64,000 bases of DNA, from the NCBI GenBank assembly GCA_015680685.1, contig MNCI01004170.1, forward strand, positions 471,938 through 535,937. The letters run 5' to 3'. The position numbers and the translations under genes are program-made. The stretch's first letter is position 1; every line of letters starts with the position of its first letter. This DNA comes from Gnetum montanum. Its lineage: Eukaryota; Streptophyta; Gnetopsida; Gnetales; Gnetaceae. Shown one piece after another: positions 48,301-60,321 of the stretch. Below the pieces are notes generated by a model that saw only the letters and a program-made list of their open reading frames with translations, searched no databases and was not told the DNA's origin.

Positions 48301-49308
48301 AAAAGAGAGATAGGGAGATAGAGACAAATCATGTAGGCTCACTTGTTATTGGCTATCAGAGTTACCAACATTGGTCATTCATTCCAACCCGTCAACAATG
48401 GCTACAGGAAAACACATTAGATGTAATAAGGTTTAAGATAAGAATTGTTGATTGGATTGGCCAATTCATTTCCATCCATGTGTGCTAATCTAAATGCTCT
48501 ATTTTCATATGCATTAGTAAAAAAGAAAGGTCCCTCCCAATTGGTTGAGAATCTATTTTCTGTTCAAAAATAGTCTTGAGAACCATGTCTCCTTCCTTGA
48601 TCTTTTGTTTATTTAGATCATGATGATGCTATTGCTTCTACTTCTGTTGGTATCATTCAATGTGAGTAAGCATTTGTATTCACTACCATTTCACTGAATC
48701 AAGGTTGATGGTACGTAGCTCATTTTTCTACTCATCATTGATTAAGTCAGATAGAACTACTATTAGCAATGGAACTTGCAATTCAAGAGGCAAAATAGCT
48801 TTAGAACCATAAAGAAGGCTATACGGGATAACATCAATTGCAGTTTTAAAGGTAGTCCTATAGGCCCAAAGTTCATGGACAAGCCACTCATGCCACTTGC
48901 ATCTACAATTGTTTAGCATCTTTTTGAGTAAGTTTATGATGAATTTATTACTAGCTTCAACTTATCCATTAGCTTGAGGATAATATGATGATGAGAAGGA
49001 ATGCTTAATGCTTAGCTATTGACAAAAGCATTGCATTTCTTGGCTACTTGATTGAGGTTGATTAACTTTGATTATGATTAGAGGTATGCCAAAATGTACT
49101 ATGTTATCTAGTATGAATTTACAAATGTGTTGAGACATTATCTTTCTTAAAGGAATAGCTTAAACCCACTTTGTTAAATATTCAGTTACAGTGATGATGA
49201 AGCTATGCCTTGTGGAATACTTAGTTATTATAGGACCAAAAATGTTAATTCCCTATCATTAAAATGGTCAAGTTATCTAAGTAGTGTGTAACTCAGTTAG
49301 TGGCACAT
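48301..49308 (-). pseudogene. Element H: gypsy integrase, C-terminal half
   Basis: Minus-strand frame at 48728-48919 reads WHEWLVHELWAYRTTFKTAI and YSLLYGSKAILPLELQVPLL, the integrase segment usually W...LPEALWAYRTTxxTATGxTPFSLVYGxEAVLPxE in Tat-type gypsy elements. The core upstream of it is interrupted by the solo LTR at 49309-50159. Downstream pieces to about 48450 are noisy. Confidence 0.8.
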
Positions 49309-50159
49309 TGATGAGTGGCGAGGTACCCCTACACTCAACCATACGAATACGAGCATTCTCACGTGCAATCCGGTCGAACTCCACAGACAGACTAGTTGTG
49401 GCACCTAGACAATTATCCTTAGGTCGCAGTTCGTTGTCTTTCCATCTAGACCAGTATTTGTCATGTATGGTTTAGTCCAAAGTGAGGTGTATGATATGGT
49501 TCATAATCTAATGCTACTCTTGAAGGCAATGGAAGATAATATTAACTAAGCTAAGCTAGGGGAGAAAGGGTAAGAGAATCTAATCTAGCCTAAGTGTGAT
49601 GAGCATCCGTTCCTTGATCATCCGTACACATCTTGGACTTTGTGCACGACTACCACTAGGATTACCAAGCATGGATCCTAGGTACGCTACTGGGTTACCA
49701 AGTAGTCACAATCAAGTCGTACTCATTCCGTGTTCTAACGTGAGTTTAAGGGTGAGAGAGACTAATTAGGAAATCAATAAATAACAATTAAATAAATGAA
49801 TAAATAAAGTGAATTCTTTAATGATGAAGTAATCTCGATCTTTATTGTCGGTCATGTGCGTGTCCAAGTACGTCACACTCGAATAAAGGATGTTGTACAA
49901 TTACATTCACCACACCGCGGGCAGACACAGGAAAATAGTCTATCTCTGGAGGGATCAAACTGACAGAGTTTAGCTACAGTCTAACCTATTTTTATGAAAA
50001 AAGGGAGAGCCACTTCTTATTTATAAACATTACGGTAGACTGCGATATCATGTAAGCGATATCGCAGGGGACAACGCAATATCGCATATATGATATCACG
50101 GGGGATGCGATATCACAGTGGACGCGATATCGTGGCCCATGCGATATTGCATCCCATCA
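49309..50159 (-). repeat. Solo LTR (851 bp), gypsy type, perfect 5-bp duplication CACAT
   Basis: Starts TGATGAGTGGCGAGGTACCC and ends TTGCATCCCATCA. Flanked by CACAT at 49304-49308 and 50160-50164. U3 (minus sense, from 50159) has seven GATATC or near-GATATC motifs at 50044-50148, at spacings of 14, 20, 14, 17, 17 and 17 bp. TATA-like TTATAAATAAGAAG lies near 50015. R/U5 includes the CACTCGAATAAAGG and ACTGGGTTACCAAG boxes. No internal element sequence is present, so it formed by recombination between two LTRs. Confidence 0.95.
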
Positions 50160-50164
50160 CACAT

Positions 50165-51100
50165 GTATTAAGTTATTATTTCATTGAAAAATATCACAAG
50201 TCTTAACCTTCTACGAGCAATCACTTTCCATATAGGGCCAATAATATTCCAATCATCTAATCTTTACAACCATGGTTCTATGTCCTATGTGCCCCCCACA
50301 TTCATCTTCATGAAATTGATCAAGGACTATGTGAGCTTTAGTTTTTCCCAAGAACACTAACAATATTTCATTATAGGATCATCGAAATAATGTATTATTG
50401 ACTACAATGATATATTCTCTTGATCTTTTACATACAACATCCTTTTAAGAAGCAACCAAGTTCTATGGAGATTTATCATGCATTAGGTAAAATTTGATAT
50501 CATTGTACCAATCCTTTTGAGGAATGATGTCAATAGTGGCTATGGAGGTGCCCTCAGTGTTCTATGTGATGGAAAGAGCATAGTTCTCCATTAAAGAAGA
50601 TAACTTGCTAAACACATCTAGTATCGTAGGGCAAAGGTTGCAATGGCATTAGCTAAGATACTCTCAATTTAGCATATATGTTGAATCCTAACATTTGTAA
50701 ATTATTTCATCAATTTCTTAGCTAGGTCATAATAGGGTTGTAAATATTTTTCTTTACATGCATAAACCTTAGTTACTTGGTTAACCACAAGTTGTGAATC
50801 ATCTTTTAGTATTAGGCATTTGATTCCTTAGTTATGAGCTACCATCATTCATGTGATTAGTCCTTCATACTCTACCATGTTGTTGGTACATAAAAATTGA
50901 AAATGATTAGTAAAAGTTTGGATTACATCAAAAGATGATGTTATGATAGCAGCAACACTGGCCCCATGGGTAGCAGAAGCTCTATCAAAGTGCATGATAA
51001 CCTCATAACCCTCAAGTACCTCATTGACAATGTTAACATGCTCATCAAGGAACTCAGGGTCTACTACCACATGGTCTTCAACAAGGAATGTTGTGAGTTT
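50165..51100 (-). pseudogene. Element H: integrase core start and Tat-type RNase H
   Basis: Minus frame 50849-51070 reads EVIMHFDRASATHGASVAAI, then FLCTNNMVEYEGLI (usual W.xYFDGAS...GAGAGVVL and FxCTNNxAEYEALI, with catalytic Asp and Glu). It is followed leftward by DSQLVVNQVTKVYACKEKYL (usual GDSQLVxNQxxGxYxxKxxxL). This is the archaeal-type RNase H found in Tat/Ogre elements. Toward 50165 integrase N-terminal remnants continue into the part beyond the solo LTR. RT is missing upstream, where the repeat array begins. Confidence 0.8.
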
Positions 51101-51229
51101 TGTGGCTATAGCTTGGCTTTTGGTTGAGGCCTAGAAGATTTAATGTAGGTCAAACTCAATTGGCTTCTAGGTCTAGGGTCCTAGGCTTCTCCAATTGAAT
51201 TCTAAGTAATCTGGGTTGTAATAAGCTTG

Positions 51230-52060
51230 GACAAATTGTCATCTAGACATAAAATATGTTGGCCATCATATTTCTCTATATTCATAGCATAAAAATGATG
51301 TATAGCAAGTTTACAAGATCATTTGACTCGATTTCTTGGCTTTTGAGGTTACTGCAGGTAGGGCTTATGACTAAGATTGATAATTTAAAAGGTCACTAGA
51401 GAAATTGTTTTAGCATTTTATCTCTACTTCCCACATAAATATGTTGGACAACATATTTATGGTGCATATCCATCTTAAAAATAAGGAATTGATTAATTTC
51501 AACATCTTTTGGCTTAGATTTTGAGGTTTCACAACTACTGGAGGCTCCAGTTAGGGTTTGGTGATTGGAATGAGGTATCTCAAGGTTATTTGGAAATGTA
51601 GAAGGCCTATTCCTAATTTTATGCTGATTCATACATTGGCCAATGTATTTCCTCTATAGTACTAGTCTAAAAATCAAGGATTGATCAATTTCAATCCCTT
51701 TTTAACTTGGTATTTGCTATTTCATGGCTACCTAAGGCTCTGGCTAGGTTTCAAGTTTAGGGTTGGCAATTTAGAAGGTCACTTGAGGCTTTATTCATGT
51801 ATCTTATCTTCACCCCATACATAAATACATTGGCCAATGTATTTATGGCCTGGTTCCAATGTAAAAACACTTCAACAATTTTTCCCAACTATTTTAGGCC
51901 ATCTACTAGCACTTGGAGGTCTTTTGGTAGCAGTGTCTAGGGTTCTAGTATGAAATAAAGCTTTATTGACCACCATGAATTAAGGATGGGCTTCCAAAAA
52001 CATATATTGGCCATGTTTGAAGCCTATAACTTATTTCATGGCCTACATATTTGGCTGGGC
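51230..52060. repeat. Array of ~190-bp repeats each centred on a CATTGGCCAATG-type palindrome
   Basis: Five units with palindromic centres near 51262, 51447, 51641, 51833 and 52010. The fourth (51821-51846) is a perfect 26-bp palindrome whose left half is ATAAATACATTGG. The second is an imperfect form with a TTGGACAA centre. Between centres the units share words such as ATTGATCAATTTCAA or ATTGATTAATTTCAA, TTTGAGGTTTC and AGGGTTTGG or AGGGTTGG. The array lies upstream of the TATA box and gene X plus copy. Confidence 0.8.
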
Positions 52061-53978
52061 ATCAATACCCAATGTAAAAATTTGCAAGAGTCTCAAATCC
52101 CAATGTATTAGGATTTTTCATGGTTTATTTAGGTGGTGCCTTGGCAAGCTCATCCAAGGTTAAAAGGCTATTCAAGTAAAAACTCTAAGCAAACCTAGTG
52201 TAAAAATGACTTTTCTATTATGAACATTGAGTTCACCAAATGTGAGATAGGCATTTCAAGATCAGTGGTTTCCATTCCAACGCATAAGTACGAGGGTTCA
52301 CGCATTAACACTTTTGTGCATATAATTTTCTGGAGCTTAGTTTTTGGCAGAGGTAGTGCTTGGGAAAAAGGCTTTTGAAAGATCTAGGCTTCAAGTTGCA
52401 TCATTCAAGAGCATATTTTCACTCTTCTCCCATCCTAAATGTAGCATAGTTATAGAAGAAGTAAAGGTTTTGCTCTTGTTTCTATAAGATGTCAAGGTGA
52501 AGAGGAGCATCAAGCAAAAACCTAGCATTGGAGAAGGAAAACACTACTATAAATGTCACATATCATCTATCTAATCCTTCCATTTGTGAGGGCCTTCAAC
52601 CATGAGACCTAGGTACCCATCTTTCACTATTTTTTACTAATTTTTTCTACAATATGGAGGTGTTTACTATAATCTAGGTTTGCTCACTTGCAACTTTTTA
52701 GTGTTGTATGTATCAAATGTTGGATCTCAATTGTATGGTTACATTTAGATTATGATTTTTTCTTTAGCACTATTTTGTATGAAAATTTAAAATTTTTTCC
52801 AAGCCCATTCTATGCATTTTTACCCTAATTATGCCCAAAAAAAGTTGAACTTTGCAATTTTTTATTAAGGTTATGGTGCACGATTTGCAATTTTTGAGTC
52901 ATGAGGTTGTTGTGTGAGATTTAATAATTGCACTAGAGGTGTAATCACTATTTTTAAATTCTCATTATTTTTTATGATTTTTTTCATAGACCAATGCATA
53001 GTGCTTTATTTTTTCCTGTTTTTGCCTCAAAAGATTGATAGTGTTGTTCTACCTTAGCAATTTTTCTAGCAACGTATCAATTTCCTAAGGATTTCTAGGA
53101 TAGTGAAGAAGGGCTCTACATAAAATTTTGGATTTTTAAAGTTTTTTCTGTAATTTTCCCAAGGATTTTACTACAATTGTTTCATTGCAAACTAGGTTTT
53201 TACAAAAAGAAAAACATTAAATGATTTTGGATCACAATTTGATTTTTTTAATGTTTTTTATTGTAGTGCTGGAATGTAATTTCAATTGATTTATGTTGGT
53301 TTGTGATTCTTGGGGTTAGAAAAAATATTTTTAAAATTTTTTATGAAATTTTTTTATCATGTAAACTGCCCTATAGAGTTATAGTTTCATTTCTTCAATT
53401 TGTAGGCTTCCTAGCCTATATTGGTAGTATTGGTCACTTTTTTATGTGTTTTGGCCTATTTCTAAGGTCTCTAAAGGTCATTTACATGGTTCATAGGAGT
53501 TTTGAACAACCTTTTAAATTTTTTGAAATTTTTCTCTAACTTTCCCAAAGTCTTTACTATAGCTATTTCACTGTAAACTAATTTTTCTAACAAGAATTTT
53601 TGTCAATTCAAGTTGAAATTTTAAAATTTTTTACAATTCCTGGAGATTTTTTAGAATAGGTTTTAATTTGTTATAGGCTCATTCCAATTGTTTTAGAGTT
53701 TGCAAAAAAAAAAAAATTGGAATTTTTATGCACTTTTCTCTATTATGGGACTACCCTCATCAATTACAATTTCTTAGCTACTTGGTCACTATTAGGTTTT
53801 CTTTTTTTTCTTATTTTGGTCAAAATGTCGATAGGCTAAATTTTGATTTTTGTTATGGTTAAAGTCAATGAGTTTGGTTGTGTAATTTTGTATGCCAACG
53901 TTGACATTATATTTTGTTATTTTGCTTAAGCATTGTTAAATTTTTTTTATTTTTATTTTGTATTTTAATGGCTTTATA
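52061..53978 (+). promoter_or_regulatory. Putative promoter and leader of gene X plus copy
   Basis: A TATA-like CTATAAATG lies at 52547-52555. Downstream sequence to 53978 is strongly T-rich with repeated CTAGG...TTTTT phrases, like a long plant 5' intron or leader. No protein signature found. Confidence 0.35.
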
Positions 53979-56900
53979 TCATTGATTATGCAAGGCTTTT
54001 TTAAAGCCTACCTTGATAGTAATGGAAATAGTTGGGATCTTGTGCTGCATAGCTACATGAACATGAAATAGTTTGCCTCCCAACCTGATTCTTGATCGTA
54101 GATCTTTGTGGTTCAAACCTAGGGCCAAAGAGTTCTTAGCATACTTGCTTAAAAACTTCAATGTGATTATGTCGTTACACTTGGCAACTGACACTATAGT
54201 GGTTATAGCAAAGATACTTCTACCAAGCTGTACTAGTCATAGTGCCAAGTTCATGGTGGATGATCCTAGCACCCGAGTAGAAGGTGACCAACACAATGAT
54301 TCATATACACTGAGGACATGCAAGTTATCCCAAAATTGGGACATGCCTAAGTTCATTTAGCATAACATCAACAACACCTTAATGGTAGGCCACTAGAATA
54401 ATAGTTTATTCCATAATCCTCCTAGTACCTTCTACCTTTTTCAAGTGTAAGCTCCATCCTAATTATTCATTTGATTCTTGTTTTCATTAGGCTATTTGGC
54501 TCTAATAGATCTTTGTGTTCATGTGTTGTAGGTATAGGATGCATGATGGAGGATTGATCAAGAGTGACCAAGTCATACATTTAGTGCACACATCATTGGA
54601 GTTTTTTGCACAAGGCCCAACTATGTGACTTGTGGTGTTGCAATAGCTAAAGCATGACTTTAGCAAATATACCTCATGGTTTTCTCAAGTCTACTACAAG
54701 TGTTTAGTCACTAAAACTACTTATACTTGGTGGGGCCTCCTAGACTTAGACATATATGCACCAATGATTTCTGGGGCCTCTATGTTGCCTATGCCAAATA
54801 AGTAATTTTAATAATTTTTATTTTTTGATTTTTTGCTCATGTAATATTAACATTTTCTAGTTGTGTTGTTTTTTAGTTATTTTGACCTTAATTGGTTAAT
54901 TGGTTTCAACTATGTAGTTATAAATTTAATTTTAATTTATTATGTTTATTATTTGTGGTTTTATATGATCTTCCTATGCCAAAGGCTAATGGACTATTCA
55001 CGTTGTGTTGTAGGTCCTACACCTAAATCTACCATTGTCATAATCACCTCAGGATGTGAGGAGAAGAAGCTCATTCTCAAGTGGGGTGAAGTAGACTCAG
55101 TGCAAGAGTGATATGATATACCATATGCACTTTGCATTTTTTTTCTACATATCTAAGAAGTTTTGTGAAATTCCTGGTGGTCAAAAATATGGAAAGTGGA
55201 AGAGTTATGATCCTCCCAATTTTCCAAGCCTTAGGTCAAACACATTATTTTGGTTATGTCGGTTCAAGATCCACTTGTTGAAGATATTGGAGAATCATTG
55301 TAAATTACCACTAAGAAATTTAGTGATGTACATTATTCTTCCCCTAATAACATGGAGATTGAGCTCCATATTACCCATGGGAGTGCCAAGAGAGCCAAAG
55401 AGGTGCATGTAGAAGTTGACAATGCAACCAAGACAAAGTTGAAAAGCCCATTGGTTGAGGAATTTCCTATTGTTGAACAACCATCAAGAAAGAATATATC
55501 CCTTAGGTTTGGCAAGGCATATCATATTGTTTTAGGTATGTTTTATATCTATTTTTTTGTTTAATTTTATTTCTTATGTCATTTTGTATATTTTTTATGT
55601 TGTGTGATTGTCTATTTATGTTATTATATATATTTTTAGACAAAATTTGCTAACTTGTTCTACATTTTACCATTGTAATTCTTGAAGGAAAGCAACAAGA
55701 ACTGGTAGCCCAGGCAATGGCAGAAGTAAAGCAAAGATGCCAAGAAGAAGAAGCACTAAGACATTAATAGAATGATGAAAGGGTATCGAATGAAGCATTG
55801 GATGCCCTAGATGCCATATTTGAAGATTTTACTTTTGATGACAAACCTCCCGTTGCTATTCCATGTGATCCTCTAAGTACTTATGCATTTTAGTTCATGC
55901 ATTATATCTCATATCTTTATATTAAGATTTTTCTTAATTTTTTAATTGTTTTGATGACCATATTTGTTATAGTATTTCAAACTCTTCCATAAGCATCCAC
56001 CTCTACATTTCACTTGAAACCTTGGGCTAAGATTCCAAACAAGACTAAGTTCAAGAAATGCATGGCAAAAGATATGATCAATTGGTTACAACAAATACCT
56101 TCTGATGTTGGTAAGAATAGGTAGCATATTTTTCCTTAATTTTTTTACCTTTTATGTATTGTTACATTTTGTTTTATATTTTTATAGCTTTCTACATTTT
56201 ATGCTTACATGATTTTATTGGTTTAAAGTGTTCTTTCTTGCTTTTGTTTCTTACTATTTTTATGTCTATATTTTTATATTATGGTTATTACAATGTCCAA
56301 GGTTAGATGGAATCTTGAGTGTGATGTTGAACTTGATGAGTTTCCCACACTACCACTTGTTGTGGAAAATGTTCCATGAAAGTTGTTTGAAAGGGCCACC
56401 AAATGTGTCCTCTCATGTGCTAGGACTTCTTGGGAGTGCCAATGCTCTAATTAATTTCTATGGAAAAAGGTTATGATCTTAGAAGAAGAAAACAAGTGGC
56501 AAGTAGCTAAAATAAGAGATCTTAGATATCATAAGGAGTTTATAGAGGCTCATGTAGCCAATAGAGACTCCTTGCATACTAAGAAAATTAAATGATCATG
56601 CTACTAGAGTGTCATCCATGGCAAGGTTTCTCTAACAAGGAGCAATACTTAAAAGGACATACATATGGATTTATTGGTTCATAAGATTAGACTTGAGGGA
56701 TTACTGTGCTTGGGTTCTTGAATGGGATAAGAAACAAAAGGATCATAAGCAATAAATATAAGGCAAAAAAAGAAAGCTACCTCAAGTGGCTATAGGAGGA
56801 GGTTGTGAAGAGAATAAATGTGAAGGATGTTTTCAAGTTGTTTGAAGGCTTTCTGGTAGTGTCTAATTCCCCAACTCTTCAAATTACTACTACTTCTAGA

Positions 56901-57309
56901 AAGGTTGTTATTGCCTCTTTTTCCCAAGAACCTCTTAAGTGAAAAAATGTTGAGAGAATGAACATCTTAATAGGTGTAAACCTTGGAGAAATAGACTGGA
57001 CTAATATGAATGAAGAGCATATTCTTCACTATTTAGAGTTTGGTCTTGTAAGCTTTTCCTAAAGGGACCTTTTTCCAAAGTCTCTAGAAGTTATATATAT
57101 ATATATATACACACACATTTTTTTAGTTTGGTTTGTATTTTTTCTTTATTTTGTTTTTTATTATTATGGTTTGGCTATAAAAATTACTAATCAATTTTTT
57201 GTTTTATGCTTTATTTTATGTTTTTATTGTGGTGCAGGCATCAAGTGATGGAAATGACCCTATTGGTCATGAAAGTGATGGTGTTCTTCCTCCTCCAGTT
57301 TTTCCTTAG
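53979..57309 (+). pseudogene. Gene X, plus copy: intron-bearing passenger gene, FCP1/NIF-like start
   Basis: First part (54020-54450): VMEIVGILC, FKPRAKEFLAYLLKNFNVI, WDMPKF and NNTLMVGH.NNSLFHNPP follow the order of FCP1/NIF-type phosphatases (DLNGLL, RPxxxEFLxxxFExFxV, LPWEKG, NTLLxDDSPYKxLxNPP). The catalytic Asp residues are gone. An exon at 54532-54801 (acceptor TTGTAG, donor GTAATT) encodes GGLIKSDQVI...WFSQVYYKCLVTKTTY. The next starts at 55014 (acceptor GTTGTAG): CEEKKLILKWGEVDSVQE, then FPNFPSLRSNTL. Later: coiled coil QQELVAQAMAEVKQRCQEEE (about 55690), KIPNKTKFKKCMAKDMINWL before donor GTAAGA (56110), EEENKWQVAKIRDLRYHKEF (about 56480). Last exon 57238-57309, ASSDGNDPIGHES to a stop. 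Stops occur inside exons. Confidence 0.55.
57091..57117. repeat. TA/CA microsatellite
   Basis: A run of TA dinucleotides passes into a run of CA dinucleotides, within an intron of gene X. Confidence 0.95.
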
Positions 57310-57472
57310 GCATACTAGTCTCATCACACTTTTAGTTATTTCAGTTATGGTGTTATTGTTTCTTTTTAATGGATATTAATAGCCATTGGGGACTATGAGA
57401 TAGTTTATTATTGTTCATTTTTTTATTGCATAGTGCAACTATGGCTATTGGGATTTCATTTATTTTTGTTAT

Positions 57473-58342
57473 TGATGAACCGTATTTGGCTTGGATATTC
57501 AATATCGGAGCCCTAATATTGGATACCCAATATCCGAGCCCAAGAAGCAATGTCAAATATTTGATATTACAAGGTGTGTGCCGACCTATAAATATAGCGC
57601 TTGGTCACATGGTTTACATAAGTTTTTGTCATAGCATAGCAAAGCTCTTGCAATTTCTTTTCTCTAGAGCTAGAATATTTTCCAAAGTGTCAATAGCAGG
57701 AGTCATTGAGTGTATGGATCTTTATTCAAGCATTTTGTACCTAAGCATGGCAATGTTTGTGGTAATAAAGACAAGTTTTCTAATCAAACCTTGTAGCACG
57801 TTGGCTAGATAACATATTTTATTCATGCATTTAATGTTTTGTGCAATTTCATTTCATACTACCAAGTAATTAAGCTAAAGTAAGCTAGCTAGATTTAATA
57901 GCAGTTAATTGAGCACATAACTATGATTACTTTGAGCATGCGCATGATGCTTGGTAATCCCAACAACGCTTAACGTTTGGTAACCCAACAACGTTATACA
58001 TGTTCAGGATGTGCATGAAAAGTGGGACAAAATACTTATGTTAGGGTAGTTGGTTATTAATTAGCAATTAGACTAGTTAAAGTGGTTCATAAATTAAGTT
58101 TCAACTTATTGTTAATCATATATGAATAAAATATAAAATCATAAAAATCATGTGCCTCAATTACACTTAACCATACAACTATGCTCAACAAGTGTACTTG
58201 GGAAGACAAAAATCGTCATAATTAGATTTCATGACCTAGAACTAGTGTACATGGGAACTTAAGGTCGATATAATTCGACCGAATCGCACATGAATGCATG
58301 TGATTCATATGGTTGGGCATAGGGGGACCTCGCCACTCATCA
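57473..58342 (+). repeat. Solo LTR (870 bp), gypsy type, plus orientation
   Basis: Starts TGATGAACCGTATTTGGC and ends GGGACCTCGCCACTCATCA. Flanks are GTTAT (57468-57472) and ATTAT (58343-58347), a 5-bp duplication with one transition. U3 has repeated GGATATTCAATATCGG, TTGGATACCCAATATCCG and CAAATATTTGATATTAC palindromic words (57495-57570), then a TATA box CTATAAATATAG (57587). U5 has the TTGGTAATCCCAACAACG and TTGGTAACCCAACAACG boxes. No PBS follows, so it is solo. Confidence 0.88.
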
Positions 58343-58347
58343 ATTAT

Positions 58348-58979
58348 CATTGTTAATTTTCTATCATACTATGTGGCTATGGATATTGGGCATGGCTACT
58401 TTAGCTATAATATTTTAACATTGCATATTCATATATTTTTAAAGTATTTTTATTTTAATGTATTTTAATGTATTCTATGTTTTATTTGTATAAGAAAAGC
58501 TATGTGGTTAAAGTGTAGGGCTATAAAGAAAAAAATTGTGGTAAAATGTAAATGTAAAGTAATCAAGCAAAACAAAGTATAAAACAAAATGTAACAAGCT
58601 ATAATGTGATATAAAAAATACTATGATTTATTACTAGTTTAAGGCCCTAGTAGGCCACCTATTTAAGGCTTTGATAGGCCATGGCTAATTTTTATGAGTT
58701 TTTATGATTTAATAATTTTTATAGATTTTTTAAGTCTTAAAATTTTTATAGTATTTTCATTTCTTTTAAAGGAAAGAATAAAAGATAAATCATGAAAAAG
58801 AATAAATTATAAATTTCATGTAAATGTATACAAGCAAGGCTAAGTAATTATAATACGGATAAAACAAGGTAAAGCATGGTAAAAAAAATGACACATGTAA
58901 GCAAAAGGTTGAAACTAGGCTATGAAATAAGAATAAAAAGGAAAAGGCCTTTCCATATTAACATAGGGTTCAGTGGGTA
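58348..58979. other. AT-rich spacer between gene X and protease G
   Basis: Low-complexity A/T-rich sequence with no protein signature. Confidence 0.5.
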
Positions 58980-60060
58980 GAAGATGTGCTCAATAATGCA
59001 ATTGTTTCCTAATCTTTGAAATATTAGGAAAATTATAAATGGAAGCTCCTCTATTGCACAATCTTGTACTCCTCGTTTTCCTTGCTAACAATGATAAATG
59101 AAAGCTCTTCCCACCCTACATTCATGGTTTGGTTGTTTTCAATTTTGGCTTGATCTACACCGACGGGATTCTTAACTTCGCTCTTGATAGTAGGAGTTTC
59201 CTCTTGAAACTTCACTTTGAATCATTGTTCCACGTCAACATTGTTGACTATCAAGGAGACCACACTATCACCATATATGATTATTTCACATTTCTCGTAA
59301 TGCAGGTGAATTTCTTGATGTATTGGGAAGGAAAATTCTCATAATTAAGCTAACCAAGGCCTCCCCAGGATTAAATTCAATCCTGGTATCTCTTCCATCA
59401 TCAAAAAGTTGGCAAATGTGGGGAATTATTCCCCTGCTACAAAGTCTAAAGAGATAGAACCCTTCACTACTACTTGTGATTCATTGAAGGATTTGAGAGC
59501 AAAAGTAGGAGTACTTTGCATGTGTTTTACCAAACCTAACCATTTAAAAATGGTAAAATGTATCACATTGGTTGTTGTTACATCATCAATGTGTATCCTA
59601 TGTATTTTATATTATCAAACTCTTATGGTTATAAAGAGAGGAACCCTCGTTATCTCATCATCTAGGAGGTTGGACCTCACGGTCGTGAAATACTAGGGTA
59701 GTTAGCTTTGTTTCTTCCCTAGGCAAAGGTGGCACCATTGCTATTTGAATGGATTCTTCATTGGTAGGGATGTCTTCGCTAATAGGAATTTAAGTTAACA
59801 TCCTTGCTAAAGCCTCATAGTGAGTGAAAGAGGTCATCACTAGGTCATACAAGCTTAAGGAGATGCTTCTTTGCTTTAAGGAGAGTTTTACCTACTTCAT
59901 GGCATTAGGGAACTCTTTGTCATTGGTTTTTATTTTTTTGTTCTTATTACCTTTGAATTTCTCCATTATACCTAGAATTCAAACTTCATGCTTTAATGTT
60001 TGTGGTTTGGCCCCTTCCCCTTCTCTTGTGGTTTACAGTCCTTCCTAGGCTAACTAGTTG
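58980..60060 (-). pseudogene. Element G: retropepsin-like protease
   Basis: Minus strand shows RVPLFITI, IHIDDVTTTNVIHF (active-site position; the usual DxGS is lost), SFNESQVVVKGSISLDFVAG and IPGLNLILGRPWL. The same order and many identical residues occur on the plus strand in element F (26440-27180), so F and G are copies of one family in opposite orientation. No RT or integrase is present to the left. Stops break it. Confidence 0.7.
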
Positions 60061-60321
60061 AAATAGTTTGAGTGTTGGAGCTCATGGGAATGGCTGAAAT
60101 AGGTTGTTATATTGACAACCATGGGAGCACATTGGTCAACTTAAATTATAGGCTTAGTGTTAGTGGGAGGGGACACTCTAATGAAAAATGGTTCTTTGGG
60201 AAGCATAGGTAATGGTATCCTTACAACAAAAGGAGTTCTTGAACTTGATGAAGTTGAAGGACCCCTTTAATTTTGAGGAGGTACCTAAATCACAAATGGC
60301 TCCCTAGTAGGTCTTGGGCAT
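60061..60321 (-). pseudogene. Element G: gag C-terminal linker
   Basis: Minus sequence GAGCCATTTGTGATTTAGGT and the following Pro/Ser-rich stretch parallel GAGCCATTTGTAGTTCAAGT at 25930 in element F and continue together for about 200 bp. It is cut on the right by a partial LTR. Confidence 0.65.

Noticed and set aside
57411-57812. 133-codon open frame
   Set aside because: It crosses the left boundary of the solo LTR at 57473 and lies in U3/R; not a gene.
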